64,000 nt of DNA from positions 3,322,936 to 3,386,935 of the forward strand of contig NC_007796.1 of the NCBI RefSeq assembly GCF_000013445.1, written 5' to 3'. The DNA comes from Methanospirillum hungatei JF-1. Lineage in GTDB: Archaea > Halobacteriota > Methanomicrobia > Methanomicrobiales > Methanospirillaceae. Positions 18,760 through 26,799 of the stretch are shown piece after piece; the first letter of the stretch is position 1, and each line of letters begins with the position of its first letter. The position numbers and the translations under genes are program-made. The notes beneath the pieces are model-generated. The model ran no database searches and was not told where the DNA came from. It saw only the letters and a list, made by a program, of their open reading frames with translations.

Positions 18760-19301
18760 TATGAGTACTATCTGACTTTTTCCTTAAGTATTCATTTCCG
18801 AACAAGAGAGCATCCCCAGTTCTTCTATCATGAGGGTTGCATCAATAAGTGCCTTAAATCGAAGTCCAGCTAAAATGGAAATAATTTGCATACAAAAGTA
18901 GTTTCGTCAGGATGGCAATACTATACTCATATATGGAAAAAACAAATAATCATTACCGGCCCAAGAGCTCATGATGTAGGTTACTGCCCTTTTTACTCTA
19001 ATAAGCCCAGGTGAACGCTTTTACCCACTTTTTTACAATAAATAATTCATTTAATGGACGCAAGAAGCCCTTATCACCTTTTGTGAAACAGAAGAGAAAA
19101 TATCTTCTTTTTTTTCGTATATATCATCCAATAGACCTTATTTTGACGAGGTTACAGAGATCAGATCTGAAGAGTACAGGAGAAGTTGTACCTATAGGAA
19201 CGTTCCTTCAGGATCTTTAATTTAAACAATTACGCACGGGGATTCCAGCGATTCTCATAATTGATGAGTCTCAACATGAGATGATCTCCCTTTAGAAAAC
19301 T
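18760..19301. other. Intergenic region between aglB and the glycosyltransferase
   Basis: About 540 bp. Only short, unconvincing frames are seen, including a 35-codon minus-strand frame at 18784-18891 just upstream of aglB and a 69-codon plus-strand frame at 19011-19220. Neither has a recognisable product. The aglB promoter must lie in the left part. The right part leads into a remnant coding segment. Confidence 0.5.
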
Positions 19302-19469
19302 ATGCTAGATAAACAGGATCAGATGATCCATATTCAACAGGATACGGTTGATGAAATTAATGGATTTCGCAAAGACTCATCCAATTATCTTGAAACTGAA
19401 TTTTCAGATATTAAAAAGAATTTACAGGCAATTGAAAACGCCCTTTCATGTGAAGGAATCCGAGTCTAA
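19302..19469 (+). pseudogene. Remnant of the heptad-repeat acylphosphatase-like gene (C-terminal piece)
   Basis: A 55-codon frame starts MLDKQDQM and continues with a helical, Gln/Asp/Lys-rich stretch ending CEGIRV. The first eight residues are identical to the repeat unit of the protein at 21149-21856, and what follows has the same helical, repeat-derived character as that protein's tail. An in-frame TAG sits two codons upstream, and no acylphosphatase domain is found before it. I read it as the C-terminal end of a lost paralogue; a real 55-residue peptide is possible. Confidence 0.6.
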
Positions 19470-19541
19470 TCAGGCTATGATTATTTTTGTCAGTTTTTTT
19501 CCCAAGATTTTCCTCAGTTACCAGATCATTTATCCTTTTGA

Positions 19542-20726
19542 ATGAAAGTTATTAGTAAAACTGGTCATGGCATGGTAATTGAACCACTTGTAACGATAAT
19601 AATTCCGGCCTTAAATGAGGAGAAGACAATTGGATCCTGTCTTGAAAAAGTCAGGGCAGGGTGTATAAAACACAATATACCATTTGAAATTATTATCTCT
19701 GATTCCTCAACAGACGCAACCCCGGAAATCGCACGTTCCTTTGGAGCCCGGATTATTCATCCTGATAAAAAAGGATATGGCAATGCGTATCTAGCCGCTT
19801 TTCCTATGGCAAAAGGAGAGATCGTTGTTATCGGAGATGCTGATGACACGTATGACTTTTCTTTGATCTCTGAATTAATCAGACCGATAAAAGAAGAGAG
19901 GGCAGATATGGTAATCGGATCAAGATTAAAAGGGAAAATACTTCCGGGATCGATGCCATGGCTCCACCAATATATCGGTAACCCTCTCCTGACAAGGTTA
20001 TTAAATTTCACTTTTCATTCAAACTTCAGTGACACCCATAGTGGGATGCGGGCGATTCGGAAAGATGCACTTCAGAGGTTAAGTCTCCATACCGGAGGGA
20101 TGGAATTTGCCTCAGAGATGCTTATTGAGGCTGCAAAAAAGGGACTGAGGGTCGAAGAGATCCCGATCACCTATTATCCACGAAAAGGACCTTCAAAACT
20201 GCACAGTTTTGCTGACGGGTGGAGGCATATACGGTTTATTATGCTGATCAGGCCTCTTCGTTTTTTAATAGTCCCAGGCCTCCTGTTTATTCTTTTGGGA
20301 TTTTCCCTGATGGTAGGAGTGGGGCTAATAAAATCAGTTGAACTGCAGGGGCTTCATTCATTTATTCTAGGAGATATCCTCGTGCTTGGAGGTCTTCAGT
20401 TTCTTCTTTCCGGTGTGGTTATGAAATCCTATAGTGTTACACACCAACTGGATGACTGTGGACCATGGTTTACTCAGATACTACAATATAAGACACTTGA
20501 AAAGTTGCTATTCATTGGTGTGTTGTTTATGATCCTGGGTTTTACCAGCGGTATATACATATTAAGTCAGTGGATTACAGTTTCCGGACCACTGACTCAA
20601 ATAACAAACGCTGTTCTTTCGCTATCAAGTGTGATAATCGGCCTTCAAATAATATTTACGGCACTTCATGTGAGTATGATGCTTCTCCAGTGTGAACGGG
20701 ATGGATGCTCAGGGTTTATGGGATAA
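19542..20726 (+). CDS. Family 2 glycosyltransferase, dolichol-phosphate-sugar synthase type, with membrane tail
   Basis: 394 residues. The GT-A domain starts with VTIIIPALNEEKTIG near residue 17 and has the nucleotide-site DADDTYDF near residue 98. The C-terminal third has four hydrophobic segments (about 245-270, 280-305, 325-350, 360-385). This architecture is common in archaeal synthases that load a hexose onto dolichol phosphate for AglB-dependent N-glycosylation, which fits the neighbouring aglB. An internal ATG at 19572 would give a tighter N-terminus. Sugar specificity is not readable. Confidence 0.85.
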   Translation: MKVISKTGHGMVIEPLVTIIIPALNEEKTIGSCLEKVRAGCIKHNIPFEIIISDSSTDATPEIARSFGARIIHPDKKGYGNAYLAAFPMAKGEIVVIGDADDTYDFSLISELIRPIKEERADMVIGSRLKGKILPGSMPWLHQYIGNPLLTRLLNFTFHSNFSDTHSGMRAIRKDALQRLSLHTGGMEFASEMLIEAAKKGLRVEEIPITYYPRKGPSKLHSFADGWRHIRFIMLIRPLRFLIVPGLLFILLGFSLMVGVGLIKSVELQGLHSFILGDILVLGGLQFLLSGVVMKSYSVTHQLDDCGPWFTQILQYKTLEKLLFIGVLFMILGFTSGIYILSQWITVSGPLTQITNAVLSLSSVIIGLQIIFTALHVSMMLLQCERDGCSGFMG

Positions 20727-20730
20727 TGTG

Positions 20731-20852
20731 AGAGGCTGTTGCACAGATTAATTTTGAACATACAATACGGGAAATTAACGATGTTAATATAAAAGTTCAC
20801 ATGTTTAATTTGCCATATAATGCTAATGAAAAACTTTTATGCAACAGCCTCT
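20731..20852. repeat. Small inverted-repeat element (MITE-like), copy 1
   Basis: A 13-bp perfect inverted repeat, agaggctgttgca at 20731-20743 and its reverse complement at 20840-20852, bounds a 122-bp AT-rich segment without a gene. The ends resemble insertion-sequence termini of the TGTTGCA type. No clear target duplication was found. Confidence 0.6.
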
Positions 20853-20998
20853 TGATATATTTTTTTGATAGGGCGAACCTGGAAATCAATTACTATGATT
20901 TAAGAAATTTACTGCATAAGAATGGTTTTCAGGAACAACGATCTCTTAACTCCCGTCTTCTTTTAAGTGAGCAGACCGAACAATAAGGAGGTTATTAA

Positions 20999-21130
20999 AG
21001 AAGCAGTTGCATAACCAAAATGCAATTTCCGCAAGAGGACAATTTCCATTCGAGTGGAACCTAAAATCGGCGATAAAAAATCTAATTTTTCCTCATTGTA
21101 CCAGCGGTTTAAAGTTATGCAACAACTTCT
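20999..21130. repeat. Small inverted-repeat element (MITE-like), copy 2
   Basis: A 17-bp inverted repeat with two mismatches (agaagcagttgcataac at 20999-21015 and gttatgcaacaacttct at 21114-21130) bounds 132 bp without a gene. The ends share the core gttgcata with copy 1, so the two probably derive from the same parent element. Together they could also be remains of one larger element spanning 20731-21130. Confidence 0.6.
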
Positions 21131-21148
21131 AAAATTAATATTTAATAA

Positions 21149-21856
21149 TTATGACATCATACCTGCATTTTTTAGAACTGTCTGAATTTCATGTAATTGT
21201 TGTTCTATAAATTGATATTTTGTATTGAGAGAATCTTTGATATCTGATCTCATCTCCTGAATCTCCTGATTTGTAATTTTTTGAAGAGAGATCTGATAAT
21301 TTTGGTTCGCCAACATCTGATCCTGTTTATCCAGCATCTGATCCTGTTTATCCAGCATCTGATCCTGTTTATCCAGCATCTGATCCTGTTTATCCAGCAT
21401 CTGATCCTGTTTATCCAGCATCTGATCCTGTTTATCCAACATCTGATCCTGTTTATCCAACATCTGATCCTGTTTGACCAGCATTTGTTCTCCAATTTCA
21501 ACAGAACGGCGACTGTTCGAATCTATACGTACCAGATACGTGAGGGCAGCATCCAGGCGTTCTCCGAGTTCTTCGTCTGGTTTCCCTCTTTGAATCTCGA
21601 AATACTCCCATTTCCCTTCATAGGTTCCTTTGTCAATTTTTATTGATTCAACATAGATAGGATCCTCATGTATTTTTATTTGAGAAATAAACCGATCCAA
21701 GTCAACTTCATTGCCTTCTGCGATAATTTCAACATCATATCCTGGGCAATTCCGGACAATCCCTGTAATATTATTTTTTCTGGCGATCTTTGTGACCCGA
21801 TCCCGGTATCCGACACGCTGAACTTCACCTATTGCAGTAATTATTAGACGTTTCAT
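21149..21856 (-). CDS. Acylphosphatase-like domain fused to a (MLDKQDQ)n heptad-repeat coiled coil
   Basis: 235 residues. Residues 1-90 form an acylphosphatase-like fold: GEVQRVGYRDRV near residue 11 keeps the phosphate-loop Arg of GxVQGVGFR, and GIVRN near residue 33 keeps the catalytic Asn. A spacer to about 122 is followed by eight exact 7-residue units (ML[D/V]KQDQ, about residues 126-181) and a helical tail with further coiled-coil potential. Acylphosphatases hydrolyse acyl phosphates, but this fused form has no known role. The heptad period predicts a long oligomerising helix, and the DNA repeat predicts copy-number change. A remnant related to the tail lies at 19302-19469. Confidence 0.8.
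   Translation of the reverse strand: MKRLIITAIGEVQRVGYRDRVTKIARKNNITGIVRNCPGYDVEIIAEGNEVDLDRFISQIKIHEDPIYVESIKIDKGTYEGKWEYFEIQRGKPDEELGERLDAALTYLVRIDSNSRRSVEIGEQMLVKQDQMLDKQDQMLDKQDQMLDKQDQMLDKQDQMLDKQDQMLDKQDQMLDKQDQMLANQNYQISLQKITNQEIQEMRSDIKDSLNTKYQFIEQQLHEIQTVLKNAGMMS
21314..21481. repeat. 21-bp tandem repeat, eight units
   Basis: Eight head-to-tail 21-bp units (catctgatcctgtttatcca + g/a) encode one protein heptad each. The internal units are identical at the DNA level; the units nearest the spacer differ by one or two bases. Near-perfect DNA identity argues for recent expansion or homogenisation by slippage. Each unit is seven codons, so copy-number change keeps the frame. Confidence 0.95.
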
Positions 21857-21965
21857 GAATATCTCATATCAGTTTTTTCTTTATATTGTTGCTGATTATG
21901 AGAAGAAATACCTATCATTCAAAAAATTTTACAGGTTTAAAAACAGTGGAAAATTAAGCCTGAAT

Positions 21966-22286
21966 TTATTGCCATATAGATGGTTTTTTCAGAAATAATG
22001 AAAAAAGTGAAGGTACCAGAAAAAATTGCCATCCTGCTTCAGCTATTCTTTGCTCATAATTTTTCGGGTTGTCACTCCACCGGTAACCGGATGAGTGAGG
22101 TGAGAGATGAATTCTGCTTTTTTCATTACCTCTCGAGAATATCCGGGGCCTGATCTTCTGATTGATCACGGTTTTGCATTCCGCCATGAGTGTCCGATCA
22201 AGATCTATTGCTACACGATCTATCTCATCACCTTTCCGATTCCACCAGGGGCTTGTCAATTCATACTGAAAGTCAGTTCTCCTTCC
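21966..22286 (-). pseudogene. C-terminal fragment of a DUF234-type archaeal ATPase
   Basis: The frame contains SPWWNRKGDEIDRVAIDL followed by TLMAECKT. The pattern (GDEID...ECK) matches the PD-(D/E)XK-like C-terminal domain of DEXX-box/DUF234 archaeal ATPases. The frame is bounded upstream by a TGA at 22287-22289, has no ATPase domain, and a second frame nearby reads a plausible continuation (FISHLTHPVT), showing a frameshift. I take it as a decayed remnant. Confidence 0.55.
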
Positions 22287-22328
22287 TCATAGGGTATATA
22301 ATACATCAGAATTACAAATGTATTCAAG

Positions 22329-22679
22329 ATGAATAGAGATCAGGAGGGGTTTTCGAGCGATGAAAAGGTAATATTTAATGTTATTTATTCATATGCATCA
22401 CAGATACAAGAAAAATATGGGGAAAAAATTAAACGAGTAATTCTGTTTGGTTCATGGGCCAGGGGTGAAGGTAATTCTGGTTCTGATGTTGATTTATTGG
22501 TTATTACTTCAAAATTACCGATAAAATCCAAAATAGACATAATAGGGACTGCTTGCTCTTTTTTTACCAAAACAAATGTATACCTATCAATTAAGGTTTT
22601 TTCTGAAGACGAATTCGAACAAGAGAGGGACTTCTCGTTCATTAAAACTGTAATAATGGAGGGAAAGCAAATTGCCTAA
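22329..22679 (+). CDS. MNT-type nucleotidyltransferase (antitoxin of HEPN/MNT module)
   Basis: 116 residues with the canonical motif GSWARGEGNSGSDVDLLVI near residue 40, including both catalytic aspartates and a third acidic position in the following strand. In HEPN/MNT modules this protein neutralises the HEPN RNase by AMPylation or complex formation. It overlaps the downstream HEPN gene by 8 bp. Its partner is frameshifted, so the module may be inactive. Confidence 0.88.
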   Translation: MNRDQEGFSSDEKVIFNVIYSYASQIQEKYGEKIKRVILFGSWARGEGNSGSDVDLLVITSKLPIKSKIDIIGTACSFFTKTNVYLSIKVFSEDEFEQERDFSFIKTVIMEGKQIA

Positions 22680-23060
22680 TAGTGAGGAAATATCTCTTTT
22701 TATCAGACGTGCTCAGGAAACGTATACCGTGGCATGCGAGCTACATCAAAACCACCATTATAATGACGCTGTATCCAGGGCATATTATTCAATGTTTTAT
22801 GCTGCTAAAGCGGTGCTTCTAACAAAGGATATTATTACAAGGACTCACAGAGGGACGATCTCACAACTGAATAGTAATTTTGTGAGAGTGGGAGAATTTG
22901 AAGAAATGGTGTGGAAATATCTGCCTTTGTCTGAGACTCTTCGAGAGAAGCCGACTATTCTATACCAAAAAGAATTACTCAGGAAGAATCTGATGAGATT
23001 CTGACGGGTGCCCAGATCTTCATACAACGATGTGAATCGCTTATTTCTCAAAAAATTTAA
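22672..23060 (+). pseudogene. HEPN-domain toxin gene with a one-base frameshift near its 3' end
   Basis: The frame starts with TTG at 22672 and carries the HEPN signature SRAYYSMFYAAKAVL near residue 42, then ends early at 23004 (110 residues). If one G is restored after 22950, the frame reads REKADYSI and continues through IPKRITQEESDEIL to a stop at 23058-23060, the usual HEPN ending. So about 20 to 35 C-terminal residues are replaced or lost. The RxxxxH-type region (RTHRGTI) is upstream of the shift and intact. A sequencing error is possible. Confidence 0.75.
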
Positions 23061-23308
23061 ATTTCCTGACTTCTTATGAGGTTTTTGGTACCAATTTTCT
23101 GGACATTTCGGTACTCGTCATCTTGTTGAAAATAATTCAAGTTATCTATCTTCAATTTCTCTTTCAAAATTGCAATTCCGTATTTTTTGTTATCTTTTTC
23201 CAGACCTTTTTTAGGCAAAAATTCTCAAAGGATGGCATGATGATACTCATCAGGCCCGATGTATAATATACAGGGCATTTTCATGAGATTTGCTTCTCTC
23301 TTTACAGG

Positions 23309-24364
23309 TCATCCATAGTTTTTCTGGTAAAAACTCAAATATTCACCAGATATGACACTTTTTACCCAACTTTGATGTTCCAGGTACCACCGGATTGTTT
23401 TTCGGATCCCTTCCTCAAAGGGAGTTTGAGGTGCCCATCCGAATTCCCGTTTGATCTTTGAGGCATCAATGGCATATCTCCGATCATGTCCAAGCCGGTC
23501 GGTAACATACGTGATCAGGCTTTCGTTGATCTCCGGGTCTCCGGTCATTTCATGCAGAAGCCGCAGTATTGTTTTTACAATAATGATATTTTCCCGTTCA
23601 TTCGAGCCCCCAATATTGTATACTTCTCCTGGTTTTCCCTTATGGAAGGCTAGATCTATTGCCCGGCAGTGATCCATGACATAGAGCCAGTCGCGGATCT
23701 GCCGGCCATCACCATATACCGGTATGGACTGGTGTTCCAGGGCTCGGGTGATGGTTAAAGGGATGAGTTTTTCGGGGAACTGATAAGGCCCATAATTATT
23801 CGAGCACCGGGTGATTACCAAAGGTATGCCAAAGGTATCATGGTATGCTTTTGCAATGAGATCTGATCCTGCTTTACTTGCAGAGTAGGGGCTGTGTGGG
23901 TCGAGAGGGGTAGTCTCGGAAAAGAGACCTGTCGGACCGAGTGAGCCATAGACCTCATCGGTTGAGACCTGGAGAAAGGTTGTGTTCTTTTTCCACGTCC
24001 CATTCTTTCGCCATGCTGCTTGTGCGGCATCAAGGAGCGTATGGGTTCCCAGGATATTGGTTTTGAGGAAGATCGCAGGATCATGAATTGACCTGTCCAC
24101 ATGGGATTCAGCCGCAAAGTTGATGACTCCCTGGATATCATACCGGGAAAATATCGATTGAACCTGTTCTGGATCTGTGATGTCTCCTTTGATGAAAATG
24201 AATCGGGATTTCTGATCTTCCGGAAGGGCGGCCAGATTTTCAGGGTTCCCGGCATAGGTAAGGGCATCATACCCGATGATGATATCTTCCGGGTGGATGT
24301 CAAGGTAGTGATATACAAAATTTGAACCGATGAATCCAGCTACTCCGGTTATGAAGATATACAT
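23309..24364 (-). CDS. rfbB: dTDP-glucose 4,6-dehydratase
   Basis: 351 residues from ATG 24364. TGVAGFIGSNF at the N-terminus binds NAD; the catalytic STDEVYG and YSASKAGSD motifs (Tyr/Lys pair) and the RCSNNYGPYQFPEK signature are all present. It converts dTDP-glucose to dTDP-4-keto-6-deoxyglucose, the second step to dTDP-L-rhamnose. A longer frame to 24415 overlaps rfbD and was not used. It is last in the operon rfbA-rfbC-rfbD-rfbB (minus strand). A second copy lies at 53767-54753. Confidence 0.96.
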   Translation of the reverse strand: MYIFITGVAGFIGSNFVYHYLDIHPEDIIIGYDALTYAGNPENLAALPEDQKSRFIFIKGDITDPEQVQSIFSRYDIQGVINFAAESHVDRSIHDPAIFLKTNILGTHTLLDAAQAAWRKNGTWKKNTTFLQVSTDEVYGSLGPTGLFSETTPLDPHSPYSASKAGSDLIAKAYHDTFGIPLVITRCSNNYGPYQFPEKLIPLTITRALEHQSIPVYGDGRQIRDWLYVMDHCRAIDLAFHKGKPGEVYNIGGSNERENIIIVKTILRLLHEMTGDPEINESLITYVTDRLGHDRRYAIDASKIKREFGWAPQTPFEEGIRKTIRWYLEHQSWVKSVISGEYLSFYQKNYG

Positions 24365-24366
24365 GT

Positions 24367-25215
24367 TTATGTTCTCCCAATTTCCTTTAAAAACCGCTCC
24401 GTTGCATCCTGCCAAGAGGGCAGGTTATATCCGATCACCTGTTTGAGTCCAAAATTGTCAAGAGCTGAAAATTCCGGGCGGGTTGCCGGGGTCTCGAATT
24501 CAGTACTTTTTCCCGGGATGAGTTCACCTGACCAGCCAACCTGCTGCAAAATATATGCAGCAAAGTCAAACCGTGAACAGTGACCGGTATTTGTACAGTG
24601 ATAGAGTCCATATTGATCAGTTTGGATCAGGTCAAGGGTTGCCTTTGCCAGGTCGTGAGTATATGTGGGGGATGCAATCTGATCATCGACAACGGTAATG
24701 ATGTTTGATTTGTCACTCCACTCCAGGACTTTCTTTACAAAGTTGATATTTCCGGAGCCAAATACCCATGATACCCGGATGAGATAGTAACGTGTTGCAT
24801 GACGCATGACCTCCTGTTCACCAAGGAGCTTGCTCTCACCGTACCGACTTAGTGGATCCGGATGGTCGGCTATGGTATATGGTCGGGATGATTTTCCATT
24901 AAAGATATAATCGGTTGAGTAATGGACTAAAGATGCGTTCACTTTATTTGCTGCCAGGGAGAGGTTTTTCGGCCCGATGCCATTAACCAAAAAAGCCTTC
25001 TCATATTCTGTTTCAGCCAGATCTACGGCGTTGTATGCAGCACAGTTGATGATGATGTCTGGCTGAAGGTTCTGTATCGTTTTAGTTACTACATCATATT
25101 TTGTAATATCAAGATCCTTTGAAGTCCAGGCAGTGACATCGTGCCCATACTTCCTACAGAGGTTTGTAGTATCCTTCCCTAATTGGCCATTGGCACCGGT
25201 AATAAGTATTTTCAT
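24367..25215 (-). CDS. rfbD: dTDP-4-dehydrorhamnose reductase
   Basis: 282 residues. The nucleotide-binding ITGANGQLGKD opens the protein; STDYIFNG and the catalytic RYGESKLLGE (Tyr/Lys) motif follow, as in RmlD. It reduces dTDP-4-keto-L-rhamnose to dTDP-L-rhamnose, the final step. It is separated from rfbB by 2 bp and from rfbC by 9 bp, so the four rml genes are one transcription unit. Confidence 0.95.
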   Translation of the reverse strand: MKILITGANGQLGKDTTNLCRKYGHDVTAWTSKDLDITKYDVVTKTIQNLQPDIIINCAAYNAVDLAETEYEKAFLVNGIGPKNLSLAANKVNASLVHYSTDYIFNGKSSRPYTIADHPDPLSRYGESKLLGEQEVMRHATRYYLIRVSWVFGSGNINFVKKVLEWSDKSNIITVVDDQIASPTYTHDLAKATLDLIQTDQYGLYHCTNTGHCSRFDFAAYILQQVGWSGELIPGKSTEFETPATRPEFSALDNFGLKQVIGYNLPSWQDATERFLKEIGRT

Positions 25216-25224
25216 CAGTTTTTC

Positions 25225-25797
25225 CTACACATAAGTGAAAGGTGACCTGAGTTCAGATAATATCGGATGCTTTGTATCTTTTTCAGATAAAATCGGCTCT
25301 TTTATGCCAATTATATCTAGAGGCCATGGAATGTTCAAGTCTGGATCATTCCATAACAGGCCGGCATCTCCCGATGGATAATAGAGATCGGTAACCTTGT
25401 ACATAACTTCGGTATCGTCTTCAAGAGCCAGAAAACCGTGTGCAAAACCTACGGGAATATACAGCATTGCAGGATCATTCTCACGCAGGGTCACTGCAAA
25501 AGGCTTTCCATAAGTGGGTGATCCTATCCGGATATCAACCGCAACATCATAGATAGAGCCTTTCAGTACCCGGACAAGTTTTCCCTGCGCGTGTGGGTAC
25601 TGGTAGTGAAGACCACGAAGGACTCCCTTTTGTGATTTTGAATGATTGTCCTGGACAAATTCATCAGTAATTCCTGCATGAGAGAAATCTTTTTTGTTGT
25701 AACTTTCAACGAAAAAACCCCTCGAGTCTTTAAAGTACTGCGGCACTACCAGAAGGATACCCGCAAGTGGTGTTTTTGTTATGGTTAATTTTCCCAT
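25225..25797 (-). CDS. rfbC: dTDP-4-dehydrorhamnose 3,5-epimerase
   Basis: 190 residues, the standard RmlC length. A cupin fold with FVQDNHSKSQKGVLRGLHYQ (residues about 45-65, including the catalytic His) and the family motif VPVGFAHGFLAL-like IPVGFAHGFLAL near residue 116. It epimerises C3 and C5 of dTDP-4-keto-6-deoxyglucose. It sits 2 bp after rfbA. Confidence 0.96.
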   Translation of the reverse strand: MGKLTITKTPLAGILLVVPQYFKDSRGFFVESYNKKDFSHAGITDEFVQDNHSKSQKGVLRGLHYQYPHAQGKLVRVLKGSIYDVAVDIRIGSPTYGKPFAVTLRENDPAMLYIPVGFAHGFLALEDDTEVMYKVTDLYYPSGDAGLLWNDPDLNIPWPLDIIGIKEPILSEKDTKHPILSELRSPFTYV

Positions 25798-25799
25798 GT

Positions 25800-26681
25800 C
25801 TATCTTCCATTCCCAAGAGCAAGAGAGATAAGATACTGACCATATTCGGTTTTATCCAGGCATTGTGCAAGTTCCAGGAGTTGACGTTTGTCTATGTATC
25901 CCTGTTGGAATGCTATCTCTTCGATACAGGCCACATATAATCCCTGCCGTTTCTGGATTGTCTCAATAAACTGAGATGCTTCGAGAAGTGAATCGTGGGT
26001 TCCTGAATCCAGCCATGCCATACCTCTGCCAAATAACTCAACAATGAGATTACCTCGGGAAAGGTAGATGTTGTTTACATCGGTTATTTCAATCTCACCT
26101 CGTGCGGATGGTTTCAGACCTTTTGCAATGGTTACCACGTCATTATCATAGAAGTACAATCCGGGCACCGCATAATGAGATTTTGGTTTTTGTGGTTTTT
26201 CTTCGATAGAGATAACCTTTCCATCCGGATCAAATTCAACTACCCCAAAAGCGGTGGGATCGCGGACATAATAGCCGAAGATAGTAGCACCAGTCTCACG
26301 GGAGACTGCTCTCCGGAGTATTTCTGAAAAATGCTGCCCATAAAAGATATTGTCTCCTAATATTAGGGCAACCCGATCCTTTCCAATAAATGATTCACCG
26401 ACGATAAAAGCATCAGCAAGACCACGTGGTTCCTCCTGTATCGCATACGAAAGGGAGAGGCCATATTGCGCTCCGTCTCCAAAGAGTTCTTTGTATAAGG
26501 GAAGATCCCGGGGTGTGGAGATGATGAGGATATCACGGATTCCGGATAGCATCAGGACGGAAAGCGGGTAGTATATGAGTGGTTTATCATAGATGGGGAG
26601 CAGATGTTTTGAGATGCTTTTAGTCAGGGGATACAGGCGGGTTCCTGCCCCTCCGGCGAGAATTATTCCTTTTATTGTCAC
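25800..26681 (-). CDS. rfbA: Glucose-1-phosphate thymidylyltransferase
   Basis: 293 residues, the long RmlA form. [11 protein letters not shown] at residue 9 binds d[14 protein letters not shown] near residue 82 and ILGDNIFYG near residue 106 are family hallmarks, as is EEKPQKPKS. It makes dTDP-glucose from dTTP and glucose-1-phosphate. First gene of the rml operon; it diverges from the GT4 gene across 118 bp that must hold both promoters. Confidence 0.96.
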   Translation of the reverse strand: MTIKGIILAGGAGTRLYPLTKSISKHLLPIYDKPLIYYPLSVLMLSGIRDILIISTPRDLPLYKELFGDGAQYGLSLSYAIQEEPRGLADAFIVGESFIGKDRVALILGDNIFYGQHFSEILRRAVSRETGATIFGYYVRDPTAFGVVEFDPDGKVISIEEKPQKPKSHYAVPGLYFYDNDVVTIAKGLKPSARGEIEITDVNNIYLSRGNLIVELFGRGMAWLDSGTHDSLLEASQFIETIQKRQGLYVACIEEIAFQQGYIDKRQLLELAQCLDKTEYGQYLISLALGNGR

Positions 26682-26799
26682 AGGGCACCAATCAATCAGA
26701 ATTAATCTAAATAAATATTGTTACTTCAAATAAGTAGTGTCTATTATTATAATCATCAATCTTTAATAGTGTTAATGTCAACAAAATATCCGGATAACT

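Noticed and set aside
18784-18891. A 35-codon minus-strand frame just upstream of aglB
   Set aside because: Short and without homology that I can name; could be a leader peptide but nothing supports it beyond being open.
19011-19220. A 69-codon plus-strand frame between aglB and the glycosyltransferase
   Set aside because: No recognisable motif, poor start context and composition like the surrounding non-coding sequence.
20801-20986. A 61-codon frame starting inside the first inverted-repeat element
   Set aside because: It spans the end of the element. The last part (YYDLRNLLHKNGFQEQ) has a protein-like look and might be a gene remnant, but this is too weak to list.
21314-21481. The eight-unit 21-bp repeat as a CRISPR array
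   Set aside because: Units are contiguous with no spacers and encode protein heptads in frame.
23061-23308. Gap after the broken HEPN gene as a further gene remnant
   Set aside because: Short open stretches are seen but none gives recognisable protein sequence.
26682-26799. The divergent gap between rfbA and the GT4 gene as a regulatory island
   Set aside because: It must contain two promoters, but no operator or TATA box could be assigned with confidence in this AT-rich stretch.
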